This document shows, one piece after another, positions 55,019-63,700 of a DNA stretch of 64,000 bases. A program made the position numbers and the translations under genes. The DNA comes from Alteromonas antoniana. GTDB taxonomy: Bacteria; Pseudomonadota; Gammaproteobacteria; Enterobacterales; Alteromonadaceae. Position 1 is the first letter of the stretch. Each line of letters begins with the position of its first letter. The notes beneath the pieces are model-generated. The model saw only the letters and a program-made list of their open reading frames with translations, was not told where the DNA came from and did not search any database. The stretch lies in the NCBI RefSeq assembly GCF_019249295.1, contig NZ_JAESDH010000023.1, positions 1 through 64,000 on the forward strand. Reading direction: 5' to 3'.

Positions 55019-56272
55019 TTACTCTGCTGACGATGTATAAAAATAGTGACTGAGATCAGTGCCAGCTTCCTGTGCACGCTTAAGTTCCATGCGCGCAATC
55101 TTGCGAAGATGTACCTCATCCGGACCATCGGCGTAGCGCAGTGCGCGCCCCTGGGTCCACATATCTGCAAGGGGTAGATCCGGGCCGGTACCCATGGCCC
55201 CAAAAGTCTGCATGGCACGGTCCACCACCGTGGTATGTAATGTTGGGATCAGTGCCTTAATCAGCGAAATCTCATCGGCAGCGCCTTTTGCTCCGCGTTC
55301 ATCAATGGCCCACGCCGCGCGCAATACCAGCAGCCGTGCCTGTTCAATTTCAATACGCGATTTCGCAATCCATTCCGCCACCGCACCGTGCTGATGCAGA
55401 TATTTGCCGTAGGTTTTACGCTCTTGGGAACGCGCAATCATTAATTCCAGCGCCAGCTCGGCCTGGCCAATACTGCGCATACAGTGGTGAATACGTCCTG
55501 GTCCAAGTCGCGCCTGCGCCATGGCAAAGCCATCTCCCTCTTCACCCAACAGATTTTCTGCCGGCACATGCACATCGGTGAACGTCACTTCGCAGTGGCC
55601 GTGAGAATTGGTGTGGTTCATCACCGACAAGTTGCGCACCACTTTCACGCCTGGTGTGTCTTTCGGAATCAGGATCATGGACTGCTGGCGGTGACGATCC
55701 GGATTCTGCTCATCGGTCTTGCCCATCAGAATGAACAGTTTGCAGTTCGGATGCGCGGCATTGGAGATATACCATTTGCGCCCGTTCACCACGTACTCAT
55801 CGCCCTTGCGAATAATGCTGGTCTGGATATTGGTTGCATCAGAGGACGCAACGTCCGGCTCAGTCATAGCAAATGAGGACCGGATTTCACCGTTTAACAG
55901 CGGTGTTAACCATTGCTCGCGCTGGGCTGGCGTGGCGAACATGTGTAGTAACTCCATGTTGCCGGTATCTGGCGCATTACAGTTAAATACTTCAGCGCTC
56001 CAGCTCACCCGCCCCATGATTTCTGCCAGTGGCGCATATTCCAGATTGGTCAGCCGGGTGCCTGGTTCATCGTCTTTCAACGACGGCAGAAACAAATTCC
56101 ACAGTCCTTCATCACGGGCCAGCGCTTTCAAATCCTCCATAAATGAAACCGGATAGGTTCCCCCATGGACTTCATTTCTGTAAGCGCTAAGCCGTGGCAA
56201 AATATAGTTATCAAAGAAGTTCTGCAGCTGCGAGCGCAGGGCTTTTACTTTATCGCTGTACTCGAAATTCAT
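55019..56272 (-). CDS. Acyl-CoA dehydrogenase, ACAD10/11-like
   Basis: The 417-residue protein is a homotypic acyl-CoA dehydrogenase (SFAMTEPDVASSDATNI; GRKWYISNAAHPNCKLFIL; LGPGRIHHCMRSIGQAELAL). It belongs to the group related to ACAD10/11 and to enzymes for long or branched chains. The start overlaps the alcohol dehydrogenase stop (ATGA), and the next gene is 42 bases on. Having a third dehydrogenase beside a PimCD-like pair suggests successive oxidation of one unusual acyl chain. Confidence 0.88.
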   Translation of the reverse strand: MNFEYSDKVKALRSQLQNFFDNYILPRLSAYRNEVHGGTYPVSFMEDLKALARDEGLWNLFLPSLKDDEPGTRLTNLEYAPLAEIMGRVSWSAEVFNCNAPDTGNMELLHMFATPAQREQWLTPLLNGEIRSSFAMTEPDVASSDATNIQTSIIRKGDEYVVNGRKWYISNAAHPNCKLFILMGKTDEQNPDRHRQQSMILIPKDTPGVKVVRNLSVMNHTNSHGHCEVTFTDVHVPAENLLGEEGDGFAMAQARLGPGRIHHCMRSIGQAELALELMIARSQERKTYGKYLHQHGAVAEWIAKSRIEIEQARLLVLRAAWAIDERGAKGAADEISLIKALIPTLHTTVVDRAMQTFGAMGTGPDLPLADMWTQGRALRYADGPDEVHLRKIARMELKRAQEAGTDLSHYFYTSSAE

Positions 56273-57345
56273 GCTGGTGTGCCCTCGCTGTCCTGATCCG
56301 GACGCAGTACGACACGTCCGGTAATTTGTCCCTGCTTCATCGCGTTTAACGTTTCATTGGCACAGCAAAGGGGCTTCTCGGTAATACGAATGGGCTTGAC
56401 TTTCCCTTCGTGAACCAAGGCCATTAGTGCCTTCATGTCTTCCAGACTGCCAACAAACGACCCTTTAATGGTGATAGCTTTAATCGGTAAAATGGGTACC
56501 GGGATCTGCATTGCGCCACCAAACAAGCCTACGATGATGGCAATACCACCTTTTCTCAGTAGTCGGGTAGCCAGCAAGGCCGTTTTATCTGAGCCAACGA
56601 AATCCACAGCTGCAGCCACGCCACCGTCAGTAGACTTCATTAAGGCTTTAAACGCATTGCTGTCAGCAGGGTCGAAGACCTCATCAGCCCCTTCTTCCAG
56701 TGCCAGCTCGCGCTTTTGCGGGTCGATATCCGCCACAATGATGTGGGCATCAATCAGGCTTTTCGCCATTGCCAATGCCGAAAGCCCGACACCACCGGCT
56801 CCCACTATCAGTACCGCGCCATTTTTTGATGCTTCCTGAATTTGTGAAATCGCACTATAAGCCGTCACGCCGGAGCAGGCATAAGTACAGGCCAGCGAGG
56901 CAGGCAGGTTGCCTAACGGCAGCAGGTATTTCTCGTCGGGGATTATGACATGGGTGCTGAAGCCTCCGTCTACCGCAAAGCCGAGTGAGCGGGGCTTGTT
57001 ACAAATGTGTTCAAAGCCGGTATCGCAAAGCTGACAGTGGCCGCAGCCAATCCACGGATACACCACGTACTTTTGTCCAGGCTTTACGCCGGACACCTCT
57101 TCGCCCACCGCCACCACTTCACCGGCGATCTCATGACCCAGTGTGAATGGCAGTTCACGAATGGCGCGAATATCCATTTTATTGTCGCCGCCCATATCAA
57201 AGTGGCCGTCCCACACGTGTAAGTCGCTGTGGCAAACACCACAGGCTTCTACCTTCACTACCACTTCTTTGCCCTTCGGCTCAGGCAAGTCATAGTCTTG
57301 TTTCGTCAGGGCTTCGCCGTATTCTGAGAATTGCTGACTGTACAC
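56269..57345 (-). CDS. Zinc-dependent alcohol dehydrogenase
   Basis: The 358-residue enzyme is a medium-chain, zinc-dependent alcohol dehydrogenase. It shows the catalytic zinc ligands in CGVCHSD and GHE, the structural zinc cysteines in GCGHCQLCDTGFEHIC and the cofactor motif GAGGVGLSA. It would oxidise an alcohol to an aldehyde ahead of acyl activation. I choose GTG 57345 because a perfect AAGGAGG lies 6 bases before it; the longer frame from GTG 57372 has no ribosome site and would contain this sequence. It leads a seven-gene operon, whose promoter carries a palindrome. Confidence 0.88.
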   Translation of the reverse strand: MYSQQFSEYGEALTKQDYDLPEPKGKEVVVKVEACGVCHSDLHVWDGHFDMGGDNKMDIRAIRELPFTLGHEIAGEVVAVGEEVSGVKPGQKYVVYPWIGCGHCQLCDTGFEHICNKPRSLGFAVDGGFSTHVIIPDEKYLLPLGNLPASLACTYACSGVTAYSAISQIQEASKNGAVLIVGAGGVGLSALAMAKSLIDAHIIVADIDPQKRELALEEGADEVFDPADSNAFKALMKSTDGGVAAAVDFVGSDKTALLATRLLRKGGIAIIVGLFGGAMQIPVPILPIKAITIKGSFVGSLEDMKALMALVHEGKVKPIRITEKPLCCANETLNAMKQGQITGRVVLRPDQDSEGTPA

Positions 57346-57399
57346 AGCCGCCTCCTTCTGTTGCGTTGACACCAGACTGTCAGTCGCTCTAAATTGTGA

Positions 57400-57427
57400 A
57401 AGATACTACCGCACTGCGGTACAACAA
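57400..57427 (-). promoter_or_regulatory. Promoter with palindromic operator for the acyl-CoA operon
   Basis: On the minus strand TTGTTG (57427-57422) and TATCTT (57405-57400) are spaced by 16 bases, and the perfect inverted repeat TACCGC-AGT-GCGGTA (57421-57407) fills the spacer. A repressor bound there would block RNA polymerase. The IclR protein encoded at 45789 is a candidate, unproven. Confidence 0.5.
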
Positions 57428-57526
57428 ATACAATAACGAAACTAAATATCACCCCATTCATTTTCTTTATCGTTTATTTTTGCGCCGCAATGGTATGGTT
57501 AAAAAGCGTAGATTAAGGAACCCGTT

Positions 57527-58501
57527 ATGACACTGTTATTAGTAATTATTGCCGCGGCGCTCGCTATCGTTTTCCTGGCATGGATGTACACCCGCCGGGT
57601 AGATGCAACCATTCATAAGCAGTTCCCGCCTTCGGGAAAGTCTCTCGACGTCGATGGCGGCAGTATTCACTGGCAGGAATCGGGGGAAGGGGCCCCGGTA
57701 GTGCTGATCCATGGGTTATCAGGCAACCTGCATAATTTTTCGTCTATGGAAGCGGCGCTGGTTGAACGATATAGGGTGTATTCAGTAGACCGTCCCGGTT
57801 CGGGTCACGCCAGGCGTGACGAACCTGAGAGCGCGGATTTCGAAAAGCAGGCGTCTATGCTGCTTGAATGGATGTCTCGTACCGGTATTGAGCGGGCGCT
57901 TATCGTCGGCCACTCAATGGGCGGGGCCATTGCCTTGAGAATGGCATTAATGGATCCATCAAGGTGCTCAGGACTGGTGCTGCTATGTCCGCTAACCGCG
58001 CCACTCAGTGAAGCGGCAGGGCCGCTGAAAAACCTGTACATTCCCAATCCCGCCACAAGGCGTTTTCTATCCGCTACTTTTGCTACGCCGTTACGCATGC
58101 GCAAGGCACGAGAGAATCTGTCGGCCATTTTCGCACCTGATGTTCCTCCACATAACTTTGCCACCCAGTTTGGCGGTGCGCTGTCGATGCGTTCTGATAC
58201 CTTTTTCGGGGCGGCAAACGATATCGTTGCAGCGCAAAAAAGCCTGTATAAACAATTTCGTCAATACGACACCATCGAGTGCGCGGTGGGGATTTTATTT
58301 GGAGGAAAAGACGCAGTGCTGGCACCTTCGCTTCATATGAAGCATATAGAAGATACGGTAAAAGACGTGACTTCAGTGTTGCTGCCAGAGCGTGGCCATA
58401 TGGTACCCATCAGCGACCCGGCTGCCTGCGTTGAGCTTGTCGATACTATTTATAATAAATCCATGACGGTATCAGGAAAATCGACAACAGAAAGCCATTA
58501 A
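57527..58501 (+). CDS. Membrane-anchored alpha/beta hydrolase
   Basis: The 324-residue protein has an N-terminal membrane helix (about 2-20) and an alpha/beta-hydrolase fold. It has VLIHGLSGNLHNF (oxyanion region), the nucleophile serine in GHSMGG, an aspartate in GGKDAVL and a histidine in ERGHMVPI. The catalytic triad is complete, so it is an esterase, lipase or C-C hydrolase facing the periplasm. It is transcribed away from the acyl-CoA operon, and it might supply its substrate from an ester. AAGGA precedes ATG 57527. Confidence 0.86.
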   Translation: MTLLLVIIAAALAIVFLAWMYTRRVDATIHKQFPPSGKSLDVDGGSIHWQESGEGAPVVLIHGLSGNLHNFSSMEAALVERYRVYSVDRPGSGHARRDEPESADFEKQASMLLEWMSRTGIERALIVGHSMGGAIALRMALMDPSRCSGLVLLCPLTAPLSEAAGPLKNLYIPNPATRRFLSATFATPLRMRKARENLSAIFAPDVPPHNFATQFGGALSMRSDTFFGAANDIVAAQKSLYKQFRQYDTIECAVGILFGGKDAVLAPSLHMKHIEDTVKDVTSVLLPERGHMVPISDPAACVELVDTIYNKSMTVSGKSTTESH

Positions 58502-58566
58502 CACTGAAAAAAGGCGCTACACTGTCGATATAGAAATCGAGCATTATTTTAAAGGAAGCCCTTAAC

Positions 58567-59667
58567 GTGTTCGGGAATAAAAATAAGTTACGTGAGTATG
58601 AGCAGGAAATTGCGGCACTAAAAGCTGAAAATGCCAGCTTACAAAGTCGATTAGATGACAAAGCTGCACAACTGGAACAGGCGTATCTGGATGCCGCCGA
58701 CCTCGCCGACAAAGTCAGTGTAGAGAAGCAAATAGTAGAAAATTTCTTCCTTTCTCAGGGAATGTTGGATGCTGTTCGCCATGATGTGGCGCATTCAGCA
58801 GAAGATATTTCAGCGGAACAAAAGCGTCTGTCTTCAACCATTGATGACTTCACGCATGTTGAGAACTTGCTGACCGAATGCGTACAGGTGCTGGTGGCCT
58901 TATCACAACGCTCTGAAAGCATTTCTTCTTCCATGGAGAGCCTGACCACATCGGCGAATGAAATCGAATCTTTCGTCACACAAATTCGTGATATTTCGGA
59001 GCAGACTAACCTTCTGGCCTTGAACGCAGCCATTGAAGCGGCCCGCGCCGGTGAACAAGGACGCGGTTTCGCCGTGGTGGCCGATGAAGTTCGAACCCTG
59101 GCAGCGCGCTCGTCAGAAGCTTCAGAGAAGATTTCCGCGTTAACCTCAACCTCACGTCAGAATACCACCAATGCCGCAGACGGCATTGCTCAGTCACTTC
59201 AGCAAACCCAGGCTGTATCTGACACCGCGATTGAGATCCAGGGCTCAATTACCGACTTATCACAGCTTTCCAGCGCAATGGTTAAGGTCATAAGTTTCGT
59301 CAGCGCCAGCACTTTTGTACAAACGGTGAAACTGGACCATATCATCTGGAAAACCGAGATATATAAAGCCATTCGCGGTAAGTCGAAAAAAACTGCTGCC
59401 GACTTTGCCAATCACAGCCAATGCCGTCTGGGTAAGTGGTATTACGAGGGCGAGGGCAAAAAACTGTACAGCGACCTGCAGGCGTTTCGCACCCTTGAAA
59501 AGCCTCACGAAATGGTTCACTCTTCTGGGAAACGCGCATTGGAAGCGCGGGATAAACAGGATTCAACCGCCATGTTGAAAGCCTTAAATGAAATGGAGCA
59601 TGCCAGTGAAGATGTTGTTCAACAGCTTAATAATCTTGAGAAAGCCATTAAAGACCGCTTTCATTAA
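58567..59667 (+). CDS. Soluble methyl-accepting chemotaxis protein with CZB domain
   Basis: The 366-residue protein starts with a coiled coil (about 5-50) and has no membrane segment. A chemoreceptor signalling hairpin follows, with the conserved tip [20 protein letters not shown] and [15 protein letters not shown]. The C-terminus (about 255-360) is a CZB zinc-binding domain, with its His/Cys ligands in [19 protein letters not shown] and KPHEMVH. Cytoplasmic CZB receptors sense zinc-linked redox states such as hypochlorite. Start is GTG 58567, with AAAGGA upstream. Confidence 0.9.
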   Translation: MFGNKNKLREYEQEIAALKAENASLQSRLDDKAAQLEQAYLDAADLADKVSVEKQIVENFFLSQGMLDAVRHDVAHSAEDISAEQKRLSSTIDDFTHVENLLTECVQVLVALSQRSESISSSMESLTTSANEIESFVTQIRDISEQTNLLALNAAIEAARAGEQGRGFAVVADEVRTLAARSSEASEKISALTSTSRQNTTNAADGIAQSLQQTQAVSDTAIEIQGSITDLSQLSSAMVKVISFVSASTFVQTVKLDHIIWKTEIYKAIRGKSKKTAADFANHSQCRLGKWYYEGEGKKLYSDLQAFRTLEKPHEMVHSSGKRALEARDKQDSTAMLKALNEMEHASEDVVQQLNNLEKAIKDRFH

Positions 59668-59689
59668 ACCTTACTCCTCGAGTTTTCGT

Positions 59690-60475
59690 TTGTCAGGACT
59701 CAAGGCAATCCTGCTCGTCCTGACAACGCTGCTGTTTCAGTCCGGCTGTGCGGCGCTCTCCGGTAGCACAGAAGAAGCTAGCGTGCATACCTCAGGTCAA
59801 AACATCTTCTACACTGGCGACATGACGAAAGCGGGTGCTGATAAGTTTATCGCGGCGCTTAATAGCGCCTCTTCGCCAATAACCACTCTTGTGATAGACA
59901 GTGATGGCGGCGAAATTGGGGCGGGAATGACTATTGGCGAAGCCATACTTAAGCACAATTTAGCCGTCAGAGTGGAAAACGCCTGCTTTTCCTCCTGTGC
60001 CAATTACGTTCTGACTACCGCTGCATCCATTACCTTAGGGGAAGGTGCCGCTTATGGGTGGCATGGCGGAGCCTATCAACCGGTGTATATTCCTATGTCA
60101 GGGGCTGATAGCCCAGGGTTACAGGACTATTTCTATAGAATGCAGCCACGCGAGACAGCCTTGTTTGAAAAACCACGTGTCTACCAGGCGGTGACTGTGC
60201 TTCCGATGATACCCGGGTTTGGTGCCAAGCGTAATTCTGCAATATACACGTATGACAGAGAAACCCTGAAGGCACTGGGGTTAGACGCACTGGCAGAAGC
60301 CGATTCTCAGGAGCGGGCACGTTGTAACTCAAAATTTTGCACTCAGGTGTTTTTCATACCTCGCCCGCTTCTTATCTCACTATTAGCTAAATTTGAAAAA
60401 GACAAAGCAAAGTGGGACGACTGGCTTGCCGCTGAAGTCAGAAAAAGAGCACAGCAAGATGCGGCTTCAGAGTAA
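59690..60475 (+). CDS. ClpP/crotonase-like periplasmic protease-fold protein
   Basis: The protein (261 residues from TTG 59690) has an N-terminal hydrophobic signal ending LLFQSGC, perhaps a lipoprotein signal with a poor lipobox. A ClpP-like domain follows: TTLVIDSDGGEIGAGMTIGE, then NACFSSCANYVLTTA, where the serine of SSC is the likely nucleophile, and GWHGG. It resembles COG3904-type predicted periplasmic proteins. The start is uncertain. Longer frames from ATG 59588 or 59612 overlap the chemoreceptor gene but would put 30 odd residues before the signal. I rest on the signal peptide, as no clear ribosome site exists. Confidence 0.68.
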   Translation: MSGLKAILLVLTTLLFQSGCAALSGSTEEASVHTSGQNIFYTGDMTKAGADKFIAALNSASSPITTLVIDSDGGEIGAGMTIGEAILKHNLAVRVENACFSSCANYVLTTAASITLGEGAAYGWHGGAYQPVYIPMSGADSPGLQDYFYRMQPRETALFEKPRVYQAVTVLPMIPGFGAKRNSAIYTYDRETLKALGLDALAEADSQERARCNSKFCTQVFFIPRPLLISLLAKFEKDKAKWDDWLAAEVRKRAQQDAASE

Positions 60476-60702
60476 GGTCTCGCGATAACTCTACTGCAAT
60501 ATTTCCGATGGAATTCATTGAGAAAGGGCGATGCTTAAATAAACGTCTTATTCCTGCTGCACTGCAGATTACACACCGCGAGTGAGATGAGTGTCATTAA
60601 GGGTATGAAAGTTAAGACGTGTTTTAAAAATTGAACAAAAACATTCTCATGCATCCGGTATAGACTATATTTTTGGTCTGAGCTAAGAAATATGGAAGTG
60701 TC

Positions 60703-63700
60703 ATGACAGTGACTATACGGCAGATTAAGCGGATTTCTCTTCTGAATGCGCTTTTCGGGATTTTATTCGCCTCTCCGGCATGGGCGATAACGGATAAAGT
60801 ACAAAGCCTGTCGCCCGGAATGTTTACTGTCGTATTCTACGCACTGACCGCTATTGCCGTCCTGTTTATTCTGCTTTTTGTTATTAAATCGATGGCAGCA
60901 AAGCGCCAGCAACGTCAGTTCGCGGAACAGACAGATAAACTGAATGAGATTAATGCGCGCATGGACAGCCTCAGCACCGGGGTGGTGCTGTATGCTGACG
61001 ACAGACGCATTGTTTACGCGAATCGCACCGCTGCGTATTTACTGGGTAAAAAAGCCGACACCCTCAAGGGGGCGGTACTGTTTGACTCATTCCCACAGGA
61101 TATAGAGGATGAGCTGACCAACGCACTGGAAAGTGCCAAAGAGCGCACCCTGCAATGTGTTCTGCCATCACGAAACCGCCACTACCGACTTCGCGTTATG
61201 CCAAAAATGCCGGAGACAACTGGCTGCGCAGGCCAGATTATTCTGGAAGACGTAAATCAGTTCCAGCTGGAACTTGACGCCAGCACTGCCCTTGCGACGC
61301 ACTTACAATCACTTTGGGCCACACCACGTACCGGGCTGCTTCGTATCAATACTGCAACCGAGCAGGTTACCGTAAACGAGACGCTAGGCGACTGGATAGC
61401 AACGCCGCCGGCTTCAATAAGTGAAATCCCCGGTATTTTCGCCGATGCCGACATTATTGCTATTGAACAGTTACTGGAGCGGGCAAAAGACGGCGAGCCA
61501 GAAGCCATAGACGCCTCACTGACAGGCAAATCGAAAGCTATCCCAGTTGTTGTGCATGCAGTCCGCGCGCAGCACACCGAGGCCGGTGAGCCGCTAATTC
61601 ATCTAACACTTGTAAGCCGCCTTGCCGAAACAGAAAGCGCAGCGCAGGCCAACGCGATTAAAAAACGCTTTCAGTCGTTGTCATCCACCATTCCCGACGC
61701 CTGCTACCTGCTGGACGCCGATCTGAAAATTACCGAGTGCAACAAACATTTCGCCAAAGTCTTTGGTGCCGACCCGATGCGCGTTAAAGGAAAGCCTGTC
61801 ACTGAGGTGGCGTGCTTCAATGACAAACTGAAAAACCTGCATATGCAGGTAGAAACCATGATGGCGAAAAAAGAGGTCATCGAGCTTACTGTTGGCGATG
61901 ATGTACATAAAACCCTTCGCATGCACCTGCAGGCATTATCTGAAGACGGTGAACGTACCGGTATGATTGTGATTGCAGAGGATATTAGCGAGCAGGTCGC
62001 ACTGGAAAAATCCCGCGACCATGCGGTTAAGCGCCTTGGTACCTTCATCGACCACGCGCCGATGGGTGTGGTGGTGTTTGACGGTGACGATGCCATTAAA
62101 GAAGTGAATCACACGGTTACCCGCCAACTCGGGCTCTCTGCCGATGAACTGACAAACCGCACATTTTATGATTTATTCAGTCAGTCTGATGACGCCGGCA
62201 GAGCCGCGAAAAAGCTACACCGCCACGATCAGTTTGCGGAACTTCCAGCGAAATTAAAGGGCTCGCTAAAGCCCGTTTCCGCCACCCTGTATGCCAGTAA
62301 AATCAGTGAAATACCGCAGGAATTTGTCTGCTGGATAGGCGGCCGGGAAGAGCAGGAATACTTAAATACCCGTTTTGAGCGACTGGTGAAATATTCCAGC
62401 GTGCCGGTTGGCATTCTGGAAAACGATGGTTTTACGCATCTGAACTCCGCCGCCTGCGCGTTTTTCGGGCTTCGTGATGAAGATGAGCTGTTGGGCAAAG
62501 GTCCGGACCATATCAAGCTGAACGCCAAAGAAGAACGCGCCCGTCAGCTGACAGAAAAATTAAATACGGCTCGCATGCAGGGCCAGGTACAGACATTCAC
62601 CTGGCAGCACACGCTGCGCGGCGAAGAGCTGCCCTGTGAACTGACGCTCATTCCTATACTAAGAAATGGCGAGCTACAATCCATTATTTGTCTGTGGGTA
62701 GACCTGCGCGCAGTAGAGCAAGCCAACGCAGCCCGTATGGAGGCCCTGCAACTACGCGAGGCAGCCGAGCGCGAAGTCGAGGAGAAACAACAATTACTGG
62801 CGTCTAGTCAGAGTAAACTTGAGCGTCAGTCTGAAACGCTGGCGAAGACCGAGAAGACCCTCGCCAGTACAGAGCAAAAGCTGTCAGAAGCAGAAGAAGA
62901 TCTGTCTGTGAAAATGGATACGATCAGTGATCTTCAGCAGGCGCATAAAGACATCAGTGCGCATCTTGCCAGCCTGCAGGGCGATTACACCCGCAATAAA
63001 AACCTGCTGGCAGAAAGTCAGAAGGTGAACGCCGAGCTTGAATCGCAATTGGAGCAATCGAGTGCCAAAGTCGGCCGTCTCGAACAGCAACGTAATCAGA
63101 TCGCGGATGCCCTGCAATACAGCGAAAAGCAGTATCGTCAGGCGCAGGCGCAACTTGATGACAGCAAAAAAGAAACCGAACGTCTGAAACAGGCGCAATC
63201 CAGACAGCAGGAAGAGGTTGAACACTATCTGACACAAATCAGCAGCCTGAAAGACTCTATCGGCGAAAAAGATCAACAGCTATCCGATGTCAGTGGTCAA
63301 ATCCAGACACTGCAATCGCAGTTAGTCAGCTCAGGTCAGGCATCTGAAAAGCTGCGTGAACAGCTTAAAAATCAGCGCATCGCCAGTGAAAAAGCCGAAA
63401 AGCAACGCCGCGAAATTGAACTTGCCTGTAAAGCCGCAGAGGCAGAGCTGGCAGCAAAAGCCCGCAACATTGATCACCTGCAACACGAGATGCAGATGCT
63501 GGAAAAAATGTCGCAGCAAGAAAAAGGCGACATGGAAGCCTATGCTAAACAGCTTCAGCAAGAACTCGAAACCAAGCAGTCACAACTTAGCAAAACAGAG
63601 AGTGCGCTAAGCGATATTCGCAAGCAGGCAGAGAAAGACAAACAGGAAAAAGCGCAGCAGCAAGATGTACTGAACAAGCTTCAGCAGGAAATGCAGGATG

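Noticed and set aside
57346..57372. GTG 57372 as start of the alcohol dehydrogenase
   Set aside because: It has no ribosome site, and the nine extra codons contain a perfect AAGGAGG placed correctly for GTG 57345.
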